Assembly (NCBI RefSeq): GCF_019278565.1 | Contig: NZ_CP058988.1 | Coordinates: forward strand, 1,488,001 to 1,552,000 | DNA from: Cellulophaga sp. HaHa_2_95 | GTDB taxonomy: Bacteria > Bacteroidota > Bacteroidia > Flavobacteriales > Flavobacteriaceae | DNA: 64,000 nt | Reading direction: 5' to 3' | Shown: piece after piece, positions 28,222 to 36,582 of the stretch | How the letters are laid out: every line of letters begins with the position of its first letter | How positions within the stretch are numbered: the first letter of the stretch is position 1 | The notes under the pieces: generated by a model | Told to the model about the DNA's origin: nothing | The model's database searches: none | What the model saw: the letters and a program-made list of their open reading frames with translations, nothing else | Made by a program: the position numbers and the translations under genes

Positions 28222-28250
28222 AAACTCGCACCTATAGTGCGAGTTTTTTA
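28222..28250 (+). terminator. intrinsic terminator of gyrB
   Basis: The stem AAACTCGCAC / GTGCGAGTTT closes a 5-base loop and is followed by T residues. Confidence 0.85.
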
Positions 28251-28274
28251 GTTTTAGGGCAAATACAAAAAATT

Positions 28275-29288
28275 ATGAAACATGTTTTTCTATTTGTCAG
28301 TTTAATAATGTGTGCATCAGGAGCGGCGCAATCTAATTTCAACGATATTTTTGCTGCTGGCGTTGCAGATGCAGAACGTTTTACAAACGCCTATATGGCA
28401 CCATTATCAGAAGGTATGGTATATAGCATTTCTAACGGATGGTATAATTCTGGAGAAGCGAAACCGCTTGGTGGTTTTGAGATTTCCATTATAGGAAACA
28501 TGGCTTCTTTTAAAAATAAAGAAGACAAAAAGACTTTCGTGTTAAATACTGCTGATTATGATAATTTACAATTTGTAGACGGTAGTGTTTCTAAGATAGT
28601 TTCTTCAGGTCTAGGAGATCTTGAAGGGATCCGAGTGTTTGTAGAAGGAGAGATAGCTCCGGGGATAACCAGTAGAGAAGAGTTTGGATTACCAACAGGC
28701 TTGGCGTCTGAAAATATCAACTTTGTTCCTTCCGCATTTTTACAAGTTAGTGTAGGTCTTATTAAGGGTACTGAGATTAAAGCTCGTTTTCTTCCAAAAA
28801 TAGATACTGACGATGTGGCTGTTGGTTTCTATGGGGTTGGTTTGCAACATGAATTTACAAGCTTATTGCCAGCAGAGAAAATTTGGCCAGTGGCTATTTC
28901 GGGAGTTATTGGGTATACGCATTTAACCGGTACTTATAATTTTACAGATACAGATCTTATTGCAGGAGATAATCAGGAAATTGATGCAAAAATAAATTCA
29001 TGGAATTTTCAAGCAGTGGTCTCTACAAAACTACCAATTATCAATTTTTATGGTGGTTTAGGGTATATCTCAGGGAATTCTAAGACAGATGTATTAGGTA
29101 CATATATTGTGCAGCAAGGACCTTTTCAGCAAACTATAGAAGACCCTTTTTCTTTAACTAAAAAAGTTTCGGGAGCTACGGCAAACATAGGAACAAAATT
29201 AAAGCTAGGTTTTTTTAGGCTGCATGCAGATTATACAATCGCGCAATTTAATAGTTTATCTGTAGGGGTAAACTTTGGATTTAGGTAG
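28275..29288 (+). CDS. outer-membrane beta-barrel protein, DUF6588-like
   Basis: A 337-residue protein with a signal peptide ending GAAQS and a conserved N-terminal segment FNDIFAAGVADAERFTNAYMAP. Beta-strands with alternating aromatic residues follow, ending in the barrel-type C-terminus VGVNFGFR. The pattern agrees with what I recall as DUF6588, a Bacteroidetes outer-membrane family without known function. It is a separate transcription unit between the gyrB terminator and its own hairpin. Confidence 0.82.
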   Translation: MKHVFLFVSLIMCASGAAQSNFNDIFAAGVADAERFTNAYMAPLSEGMVYSISNGWYNSGEAKPLGGFEISIIGNMASFKNKEDKKTFVLNTADYDNLQFVDGSVSKIVSSGLGDLEGIRVFVEGEIAPGITSREEFGLPTGLASENINFVPSAFLQVSVGLIKGTEIKARFLPKIDTDDVAVGFYGVGLQHEFTSLLPAEKIWPVAISGVIGYTHLTGTYNFTDTDLIAGDNQEIDAKINSWNFQAVVSTKLPIINFYGGLGYISGNSKTDVLGTYIVQQGPFQQTIEDPFSLTKKVSGATANIGTKLKLGFFRLHADYTIAQFNSLSVGVNFGFR

Positions 29289-29315
29289 AGTTAGTATACT
29301 TTAAAATATATTTAA

Positions 29316-29356
29316 AAAGGGTTATCTATATGATGTAGATAGCCCTTGTTTTTTTT
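29316..29356 (+). terminator. intrinsic terminator of the DUF6588-like gene
   Basis: An imperfect stem, AAGGGTTATCTA / TAGATAGCCCTT, is followed after GT by eight T residues. Confidence 0.8.
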
Positions 29357-29524
29357 ACAACAATGAATGGGGGTAATTTCTTTAAGTATGCAGAAGTCTA
29401 TGGGGTTGTATTACTTTATAATTAAGTGATAAATCTTATTATTGATATTCTATTTTTTCTTATTTTAGTAGGAAAATATGTACTAATTATTTGATATTCA
29501 TGGGTAGCTGCTTTTATAGGCTAC

Positions 29525-31345
29525 ATGGGTGAATCTATCACCAACGTTATGTGGAAAAAAGTTCTTAAAATATTTGCGATCTTGTACTTTCCAATATTAA
29601 TTCTAACATTTGTATTAATTTTTTACCAGAAAAAAGAACAGCTTTCGGCTTTGGTTCAGGTAGAGGAAAGAGGTGCGACCTATAAGAAGAATTATTTATT
29701 AGACTTGTATACTTCATTGGTATATAGCACACAGTATTGGGGTGAAATTGAATATCCTAAAGATTTCAATCCTTTAGGTAATCACACAAAATTTATCGAT
29801 AATTATATTGAAATTATTAATGGATTTCAAGATTATGATCAATTCCGTTTTTTAGATCTCAAGGGAAAAGAATTTTTTCGGTACCAAAGGGAAAATGATA
29901 AAAAGATGGTGTTTGGACCATTACAGAATAAAGAAGATAGGGCCTATGTTCAAAGTGGTTTAGCGCTTAAACGCGGCGAAATATTTCTATCTGCTATTGA
30001 TCTGAATAGAGAGAATGGGGTTTTAGAGACTCCTTATAAGCCGGTTGTTCGTGGGGTAGCACCCATCTTTAATACTTTAAATGAAAAAATAGGTATTGTG
30101 GTGATTAACTACAGAATGAGCCGAATTTTAAATCAATTAAAAGCGCAAATCACTAATAGTAATTTTTATTTAACAGACACCAATTTTAATATAATCACTT
30201 CAAATACGAGACCTTATGACTTGGGGTATGAGCTTCATAAATCAGGAAAGACTTTAGAAGAAAATTATAATTTAAATCATTTACCATTAAAGAAAGTAAT
30301 TGATACAAATTTTGTGGATCAGGGTAGCGTGTGGACGTTTAAAGTTTTCGATTTTAAAAAAGATTTTATTTCTAAAGAAGGAATTTTTAATACCATTCCC
30401 ATGATTATCACACCTACAGATTGGGTCATTGTTCAAGAAATATCGCCAGAGTTTCTAGACTCTTGGTTTTTTCGATTGTACAAAGATTTCTTTATTTTTA
30501 ATTTTTTTGCTGTTTTAGCGCTGCTTATTCTTTCATATTATATTATTAAATCTAGGCAGCAGCAAGAGCAGTTTTATGAAGCTCTTGATGTTAAAAATAA
30601 AGCACTGTCTAAAGGGCAGGCACAATTAGAAAAAAACAACAATCAGATTAATGCTATAAATAAAAGTCTTTCAATAAAAAATGATCAGCTTAAAGAATTT
30701 AACTATTTAGTATCACATAATTTGAGGTCTCCTGTTACCAGTATGTCTGTTATAATAGATATGTTACAAGAAGAGAAAGAGCCTGAAAAAATTAAGGCGT
30801 TATTACCAAAAATAGCTACGGTTTCTCATAGTATTTATGAGTTGACGGAAGATATTAGAGCGTATATGGCTATTCTAGATCAAAATCAGATAAAGGTTGA
30901 GATTCTAAATGTTCCAAAATTGATAGCATTGGTTAAAAATGAATTTTCGGATTTAATGCTCGGTGAACAAAATTTTAAAATAATTGTTGATTTTAAAGAA
31001 TGGGAAGCCGTAAATTTTTCAAAATTGTACCTCAAAAGTATACTTCAAAATTTTATATCTAATGCGATGAAGTATAGAGACACTGATAAAATGGAATCTT
31101 ATGTGCTATTTGAAAGTAAGATGGAAAATGGTCATAAGGTTTTGTATGTGAAAGATAATGGTGTCGGTATAAATTTAGAGCGCCATGGCGCTAATATATT
31201 TAAGCTCTACAAGCGTTTTCATAGAAATATATCTGGGAAAGGGGTAGGATTGTTTCTTGTAAAATCACAGCTAGAGGCATTAAATGCTCAAATAAGTGTA
31301 GAAAGTAAAGAGGGGCAAGGAACTTCTTTTAAAATTAATTTTTAA
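29525..31345 (+). CDS. membrane sensor histidine kinase with extracytoplasmic Cache-like domain
   Basis: A 606-residue kinase: a first membrane helix (about 13-33), a periplasmic sensor of about 285 residues that resembles a double Cache domain (RFLDLKGKEFFRYQRE, VVINYRMSRILNQL), a second helix (about 321-342), a coiled coil, a HisKA domain with His398 in YLVSHNLRSP, and an ATPase domain (NFISNAMKY, DNGVGI 544-549, GKGVGL 571-576). An internal ATG at 29549 is an alternative start. Only three bases separate it from a receiver gene, so the pair is an operon. It probably senses a small external ligand; which one is unknown. Confidence 0.92.
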   Translation: MGESITNVMWKKVLKIFAILYFPILILTFVLIFYQKKEQLSALVQVEERGATYKKNYLLDLYTSLVYSTQYWGEIEYPKDFNPLGNHTKFIDNYIEIINGFQDYDQFRFLDLKGKEFFRYQRENDKKMVFGPLQNKEDRAYVQSGLALKRGEIFLSAIDLNRENGVLETPYKPVVRGVAPIFNTLNEKIGIVVINYRMSRILNQLKAQITNSNFYLTDTNFNIITSNTRPYDLGYELHKSGKTLEENYNLNHLPLKKVIDTNFVDQGSVWTFKVFDFKKDFISKEGIFNTIPMIITPTDWVIVQEISPEFLDSWFFRLYKDFFIFNFFAVLALLILSYYIIKSRQQQEQFYEALDVKNKALSKGQAQLEKNNNQINAINKSLSIKNDQLKEFNYLVSHNLRSPVTSMSVIIDMLQEEKEPEKIKALLPKIATVSHSIYELTEDIRAYMAILDQNQIKVEILNVPKLIALVKNEFSDLMLGEQNFKIIVDFKEWEAVNFSKLYLKSILQNFISNAMKYRDTDKMESYVLFESKMENGHKVLYVKDNGVGINLERHGANIFKLYKRFHRNISGKGVGLFLVKSQLEALNAQISVESKEGQGTSFKINF

Positions 31346-31348
31346 GCA

Positions 31349-31759
31349 ATGAAAAAGGGAAACATTTTATTGGTAGATGATGATGAGATTTATCTGTATT
31401 TAGTAAAAAAAATACTAAGTAAAATTTCTGAAAAAATTGCAATCAGCTCATTTACGGATGGGGAGCAGGCTATTAATTTTATCTCAAATCAGACAGAGGT
31501 TCATAAGGAAGTGCCTGAAGTTATTCTACTAGATGTAAATATGCCCTTTCTAGATGGTTGGGGCTTCTTGGTAGAATTTGAAAAGCTAAAACCTCGATTA
31601 GAAAAAGCAGTTAGGATTTACTTGGTAACTTCTTCGGCCTTACCTTCTGATAAGCAAAAAGCAAAGGAGTTTCAGGAATTAACGGGTTATTTTGTTAAAC
31701 CGATTACAGAGGATAACCTTAAAAATATTCTTACAGAAGTATATGAAACCAATTTCTGA
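31349..31759 (+). CDS. stand-alone response-regulator receiver protein
   Basis: A single receiver domain of 136 residues without an output domain: acidic pocket Asp10-Asp12 (VDDDE), phospho-acceptor Asp62 in LLDVNMP, Thr94/Ser95 and Lys117 in FVKPI. It is the second gene of the operon with the kinase just upstream and is the obvious phosphate acceptor. Without an output domain it must act by protein contact, for example in a phosphorelay or on motility or envelope proteins. The 20-residue insert between helix 2 and strand 3 is common in flavobacterial receivers of this kind. Confidence 0.93.
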   Translation: MKKGNILLVDDDEIYLYLVKKILSKISEKIAISSFTDGEQAINFISNQTEVHKEVPEVILLDVNMPFLDGWGFLVEFEKLKPRLEKAVRIYLVTSSALPSDKQKAKEFQELTGYFVKPITEDNLKNILTEVYETNF

Positions 31760-31815
31760 ACAGCTATAGCTAGCACTTATATGAGTGGCTGAGTTGCCAA
31801 GCAGGTAAATGAAAT

Positions 31816-31862
31816 ATAAAATGCATAAGCTAGTTCTAAGTCCAGCTTATGCATGTATTTTA
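31816..31862. terminator. probable bidirectional terminator between the receiver and lipocalin-like genes
   Basis: The inverted repeat ATGCATAAGCT (31821-31831) / AGCTTATGCAT (31844-31854) has A-rich and T-rich flanks (AAA before, TATTTT after), placed between convergent genes. Confidence 0.6.
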
Positions 31863-31865
31863 GGT

Positions 31866-32225
31866 TTATTGTCTTTCTGCGAGAATATCACCATCAGATT
31901 CTTGTAATGTAGATTGCACTAATATTACAATATCATCGGGCATGTCTGTTCCTGGGTAAGTAATGGTATAGGTTTCGTCAGTTTTCTTCCAGCTAAAATC
32001 AGTCTGTACAGTAAGACCTTTGTTTTCGTATTGGTGGTATCTTCCTAAATATGCATCATTAAAAATCCATTCAGATTCTGTCTTAATAATTTTTTGATTT
32101 ACGGAATTACTTTCAATGGTATTGGTCCATATGCCAATAACCGGGTCATTGTTAACAGTTGTTTTAGAGCAACTTGCAAAAAGTAACATAGCACAAAGCG
32201 CTATGAAAGGGGAGTGCTTTTTCAT
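31866..32225 (-). CDS. small lipocalin-like lipoprotein
   Basis: A 119-residue protein with a signal peptide and lipobox ending LFASC (Cys19). The mature domain starts GIWTNT, the G-x-W motif of the lipocalin-like families of Bacteroidetes, followed by alternating beta-strands (SEWIFNDAYLGRYHQYEN, TDFSWKKTDETYTITY). It is probably a small beta-barrel or half-barrel on the outer membrane or in the periplasm. Ligand and role are unknown. It is a single-gene unit. Confidence 0.8.
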   Translation of the reverse strand: MKKHSPFIALCAMLLFASCSKTTVNNDPVIGIWTNTIESNSVNQKIIKTESEWIFNDAYLGRYHQYENKGLTVQTDFSWKKTDETYTITYPGTDMPDDIVILVQSTLQESDGDILAERQ

Positions 32226-32430
32226 ATTAAGTAGGTTTAATTTGGGACGATAAACATACTAAAGATGACTGGTTTTTTTATATTTTTTTCGACCAACGGT
32301 ATAATTTTGTAGGAAAATTCGTCAAAATGCACTTTTCTTTAACATTTGTAAGTCGGTTTTCAAGTAAAAAAACTAACAAAATTCAATTTTAAAAGTCAAT
32401 GTTTAGGCTATTTTTTCTATTAAATTTCAG

Positions 32431-32438
32431 TATTTTTG
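32431..32438 (+). promoter_or_regulatory. -7 promoter element of mdh
   Basis: TATTTTTG matches TAnnTTTG, 30 bases before the ATG at 32469. It overlaps an in-frame TTG at 32436, which argues against that TTG being the start codon. Confidence 0.55.
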
Positions 32439-32468
32439 GAGCAATTAAATCAATATAAAAAAAATAAA

Positions 32469-33395
32469 ATGAAAGTTACAGTCGTAGGAGCAGGTGCTGT
32501 TGGTGCAAGTTGTGCTGAGTACATCGCCATAAAGAATTTTGCATCAGAAGTAGTATTGTTAGATATTAAAGAAGGATTTGCAGAAGGTAAAGCAATGGAT
32601 TTAATGCAAACAGCTTCTTTAAATGGTTTCGATACAAAAATAACTGGTATTACTAATGATTATTCTGCAACAGCGGGTAGTGATGTTGCGGTAATTACTT
32701 CAGGGATTCCTCGTAAGCCAGGAATGACTAGAGAAGAGTTAATTGGAATTAATGCAGGAATTGTTAAGACGGTTTCTTCTAATCTTATTAAATATTCTCC
32801 GAACGTTATCCTTATTGTTGTTAGTAATCCAATGGATACAATGACCTACTTGGTACACAAAACAACAGGATTAGCTAAAAATAAGATTATTGGTATGGGC
32901 GGTGCATTAGATAGCGCTCGTTTCAAATATAGATTAGCAGAAGCATTAGAATCACCTATTTCTGATGTAGACGGAATGGTAATTGGTGGTCATAGTGATA
33001 CTGGTATGGTTCCATTAACAGGCCACGCAACACGTAATAGTATCAAAGTTTCAGAATTTTTATCTGAAGAAAGACTAACACAAGTAGCAGAAGACACAAA
33101 GGTAGGTGGGGCAACTTTAACTAAATTATTAGGAACTAGTGCATGGTATGCGCCAGGAGCAGCAGTTTCTAGTATGGTTCAGGCAATTGCTTGTGATCAG
33201 AAAAAAATGTTCCCATGTTCTGCTTATTTAGAAGGGGAATATGATTTATCTGACCTTTGTATTGGAGTGCCTGTAATTTTAGGAAAAGATGGTATTGAGA
33301 AAATAGTAAATATTCCTTTAAGTGACGCTGATAAAGCTAAAATGCAAGAAAGTGCAGCAGGAGTTAAGAAGACTAACGATTTATTAGAGCTGTAA
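32469..33395 (+). CDS. mdh: NAD-dependent malate dehydrogenase
   Basis: An LDH-like malate dehydrogenase of 308 residues from the TCA cycle. The Rossmann motif is VGAGAVGASCAEYIA, the mobile substrate loop is IPRKPGMTREEL with both conserved arginines, the NAD contact is VSNPMD, and the catalytic His sits in GGHSDTGMVP. The ATG at 32469 is preferred: the upstream in-frame TTG at 32436 lies inside the -7 promoter element, and MKVTVVGAG is the typical family start. It is monocistronic, with a strong terminator. Confidence 0.96.
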   Translation: MKVTVVGAGAVGASCAEYIAIKNFASEVVLLDIKEGFAEGKAMDLMQTASLNGFDTKITGITNDYSATAGSDVAVITSGIPRKPGMTREELIGINAGIVKTVSSNLIKYSPNVILIVVSNPMDTMTYLVHKTTGLAKNKIIGMGGALDSARFKYRLAEALESPISDVDGMVIGGHSDTGMVPLTGHATRNSIKVSEFLSEERLTQVAEDTKVGGATLTKLLGTSAWYAPGAAVSSMVQAIACDQKKMFPCSAYLEGEYDLSDLCIGVPVILGKDGIEKIVNIPLSDADKAKMQESAAGVKKTNDLLEL

Positions 33396-33416
33396 TTTGC
33401 GCTATTAATTCAATAA

Positions 33417-33455
33417 AACAAGGGCAGTTGTCGGTTTGATAACTGCCCTTGTTTA
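33417..33455 (+). terminator. intrinsic terminator of mdh
   Basis: The 13-bp perfect stem AACAAGGGCAGTT / AACTGCCCTTGTT is followed by TTATAAAA; the T-run is short but the stem is strong. Confidence 0.75.
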
Positions 33456-33469
33456 TAAAAGCAAAAAAT

Positions 33470-33501
33470 ATTGTCAATTCCTTACTTAAATGATATATTT
33501 G
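33470..33501 (+). promoter_or_regulatory. promoter of secDF
   Basis: ATTG at 33470-33473 (near the -33 consensus TTTG), a 20-base spacer, and TATATTTG at 33494-33501 (-7 consensus TAnnTTTG). The start codon is 40 bases further downstream. Confidence 0.6.
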
Positions 33502-33541
33502 CACGCTTACAAAAAAAAACCAGAAATTAATATAGTAACTA

Positions 33542-36535
33542 ATGCAGAATAAAGGACTTATAAAGCTTTTCGCTTTTTTGTTTGGATTGGTAAGTATTTA
33601 TCAATTGTCTTACACGTTCATAGCGAACAATGTTGAAAAGAAAGCAGCAACCTATGCTACTAACAGTATTTCTAGTACTGAAACTGATTATTTAGATCGA
33701 AGAGAAGATTTAGAGGTCAAGTATTTAGACTCTATTGGAGAGGAATCTATAATGGGATTTACATCCTATAATGATGCTAAAAAGAAGGAGCTAAATAAAG
33801 GATTGGATTTAAAAGGTGGTATAAATGTTACCCTTCAAATATCTGTAAAAGATATTTTAAAAGGCTTAGCAAATAATACAACAAATGCTAAATTCAACAA
33901 AGCAATAGCAAACGCAGATGCGGCTTCAAAAAGTAGTAGCGATACGTATGTTGATTTATTTTTTCAAGAATTTGATAAAATAGCAGATACAGACGGGGAC
34001 GTAAAATTAGCATCTCCTGAAATTTTCGCAAATAAAGGTTTAAGTGATGTTATCAAGTTTCAAATGACTGATGATCAGGTGAAGCCTATCATCAGAACTA
34101 AAATAGATGAATCTATTATTTCAGCATTTGAAGTATTAAGAGAGCGTATTGATGGTTTTGGGGTTACACAACCTAACATCCAAAGAGAAGGAACTTCAGG
34201 TCGTATTTTAGTAGAATTACCTGGAGCTAAAGATATTGCTCGTGCACAAGAATTACTATCTAGCACAGCACAATTAGAATTCTGGGAAACGTACAGACCA
34301 GATAATCAAAACTTAAGTCAGTTTTTGTTTGCAGCAAACGAAAAACTTAAAACTCTTGTAGAGGTAGACCAACCAGAAACAATAAGCAAGCCAGAATCAG
34401 AAATAGATTCTCTTTTATCTGATGTGGCTCAGGATTCAATTGATTTTGCTAGTGAGGTAAATCCTTTGATTAGTTTATTGATTCCTGCTGATCCAGGAGG
34501 AAAAGCTTTCGTAAGAGCTTCAACGCAAGATACCGCACAGATTTCTGCTTATTTAAAGATGCCAGAAATTAGAAGATTGGTTCCTAAAGAATTACAATTT
34601 GTAAAATTCTTATGGGAAAGACCAACCGAAGGAGCGGAAATAGTTGGTTTGTATGCTATACAATCTAACAGAGCTGGTGTGCCAAGAATTAGTGGTGATG
34701 TAGTTAGTGATGCTCGTGATGATTTTGATCCTCGTAACAGACCAGCGGTAACTATGAGTATGAATACCAAAGGAGCTAAAGAATGGCAGAAACTTACTAA
34801 TGATGCTAATCTTAACGGTACCGGTATCGCAATTGTTTTAGATAATAAAGTATATACTGCTCCTGGAGTAACTCAAGTTGGAGGTATTTCTGGTGGTCGT
34901 TCAGAAATAACAGGTGCATTTACTATTAATGAAACTAAAGATATTGCAAACGTTTTAAGAGCAGGTAAATTACCAGCGAAAGCAGAAATTATAGCATCAG
35001 AAATTGTTGGTCCATCTTTAGGGCAAGAAGCAATTGATAGTGGTTTTAATTCTTTCGCTATAGCCATGGTTTTTGTTTTAGTTTGGATGATTTTTTATTA
35101 TGGTAGAGCTGGTGCTTTTGCTGATATTGCATTATTATTCAACATACTTTTAATCTTTGGTGTATTAACAAGTATCAAGGCGGTATTAACATTACCTGGT
35201 ATTGCAGGTATCGTGTTGACTATTGGTATGTCTGTGGATGCAAACGTTCTTATTTTTGAACGTATTAAAGAAGAAATTGCTAAGGGTAAAGGTAAGTCTC
35301 TGGCTATCGCAGACGGTTTTAGTAATGCATTGTCTTCTATTTTAGATGCAAACATTACAACAGGTTTAACGGCAGTTATCTTATTTGTTTTTGGTTCTGG
35401 ACCAATTAAAGGTTTTGCAACAACGTTAATCATTGGTATTTTAACCTCTTTATTTACGGCTATTTTTATAACTCGTTTATTAATTGGATGGTACTTGTCT
35501 GCAAAAGATAGAAAATTAGAATTTTCTACAGGAGTGACTAAAAACTTATTCAAAAACGTACATATTGATTTCTTAGGAAAAAGAAAAATTGCATACATCG
35601 CTTCAACGGTATTAGTAGTAGTTGGTTTGTATTCTTTATTTTTTGGTCCTGGATTACAGCAAGGCGTAGATTTTGTAGGAGGGCGTTCGTACCAAGTTCG
35701 TTTTGAGCAGCCTGTAAATCCATCAGAAATGGCAACAGAATTAAATGGTGTTTTTGGTAGTGGTACAAATGTTAAAACCTATGGTGAGGATAATCAAGTA
35801 ATGATTACAACACCTTACAAGGTTGATGTTGAAGGTATTGAAGTTGATACTGAAATTCAGAATAAATTATTTACAACCTTACAGAAGTACTTCCCTGATG
35901 GAACCACATTTGCAGATTTTTCTGTAGCAAATGATGATAAAGCTATTGGTATCATGTCTTCTAAAAAAGTAGGTCCTACCATTGCGGATGATATCAAAAA
36001 TAATGCTTTTTGGGCTATTATTGGTTCTTTAGCGGTTGTGTTCTTATACATTTTATTCCGTTTCCGTAAATGGCAATTCTCTTTAGGAGCTGTTGCAGCG
36101 GTATTCCATGATGTATTAATTGTGCTTGGTATCTTCTCTATTTTTGGTAAGATCATGCCTTTTAATATGGAAATAGATCAAGCTTTTATTGCAGCGATTC
36201 TAACGGTAATTGGATATTCATTGAATGATACCGTGGTAGTTTTTGACCGTATTCGTGAAATTATAGCGGAAAGAGGTTGGAGTGCTGGAGAGAATACCAA
36301 CTTAGCTTTAAATAGTACTTTGGGAAGAACTTTGAATACGTCTTTAACAACTGTGATCGTTCTTCTTGCAATATTTGCTTTCGGTGGAGATTCCTTAAGA
36401 GGATTTATGTTTGCTATGATCATTGGTGTAGTAGTAGGTACCTACTCTTCATTATTTATCGCAACACCTGTTATGTTTGATACTTTAAAGAACAGTACTC
36501 AAGAAGGTATTGTCGAAGCAGAAGAAGTAAAATAA
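33542..36535 (+). CDS. secDF: fused protein translocase subunit SecDF
   Basis: A 997-residue inner-membrane protein in which SecD and SecF are one chain, as usual in Bacteroidetes. It uses the proton gradient to help pull secreted proteins through SecYEG. The SecD half has a first membrane helix, the LDLKGGINVTLQI block, the large periplasmic P1 domain and LRAGKLPAKAEI, then SIGMSVDANVLIFERIKEE-type helices (here IGMSVDANVLIFERIKEE). The SecF half begins near residue 670 with GVDFVGGRSYQVRF and ends with TVVVFDRIREI-containing helices. It is a single-gene unit with its own promoter and terminator. Confidence 0.96.
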   Translation: MQNKGLIKLFAFLFGLVSIYQLSYTFIANNVEKKAATYATNSISSTETDYLDRREDLEVKYLDSIGEESIMGFTSYNDAKKKELNKGLDLKGGINVTLQISVKDILKGLANNTTNAKFNKAIANADAASKSSSDTYVDLFFQEFDKIADTDGDVKLASPEIFANKGLSDVIKFQMTDDQVKPIIRTKIDESIISAFEVLRERIDGFGVTQPNIQREGTSGRILVELPGAKDIARAQELLSSTAQLEFWETYRPDNQNLSQFLFAANEKLKTLVEVDQPETISKPESEIDSLLSDVAQDSIDFASEVNPLISLLIPADPGGKAFVRASTQDTAQISAYLKMPEIRRLVPKELQFVKFLWERPTEGAEIVGLYAIQSNRAGVPRISGDVVSDARDDFDPRNRPAVTMSMNTKGAKEWQKLTNDANLNGTGIAIVLDNKVYTAPGVTQVGGISGGRSEITGAFTINETKDIANVLRAGKLPAKAEIIASEIVGPSLGQEAIDSGFNSFAIAMVFVLVWMIFYYGRAGAFADIALLFNILLIFGVLTSIKAVLTLPGIAGIVLTIGMSVDANVLIFERIKEEIAKGKGKSLAIADGFSNALSSILDANITTGLTAVILFVFGSGPIKGFATTLIIGILTSLFTAIFITRLLIGWYLSAKDRKLEFSTGVTKNLFKNVHIDFLGKRKIAYIASTVLVVVGLYSLFFGPGLQQGVDFVGGRSYQVRFEQPVNPSEMATELNGVFGSGTNVKTYGEDNQVMITTPYKVDVEGIEVDTEIQNKLFTTLQKYFPDGTTFADFSVANDDKAIGIMSSKKVGPTIADDIKNNAFWAIIGSLAVVFLYILFRFRKWQFSLGAVAAVFHDVLIVLGIFSIFGKIMPFNMEIDQAFIAAILTVIGYSLNDTVVVFDRIREIIAERGWSAGENTNLALNSTLGRTLNTSLTTVIVLLAIFAFGGDSLRGFMFAMIIGVVVGTYSSLFIATPVMFDTLKNSTQEGIVEAEEVK

Positions 36536-36554
36536 ATATAATTTGTAGATATAG

Positions 36555-36582
36555 AAAAAGCCGCTAATTAGCGGCTTTTTTT
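36555..36582. terminator. bidirectional terminator between secDF and the ABC ATPase gene
   Basis: The palindrome AAAAAGCCGC-TAATTA-GCGGCTTTTT is flanked by A and T runs. The right side touches the end of the convergent ATPase gene. Confidence 0.85.

Noticed and set aside
35098-36423. several minus-strand open frames of 70-166 residues opposite secDF
   Set aside because: Shadows of a strongly biased coding sequence; no signal or domain was seen, and SecDF is certain.
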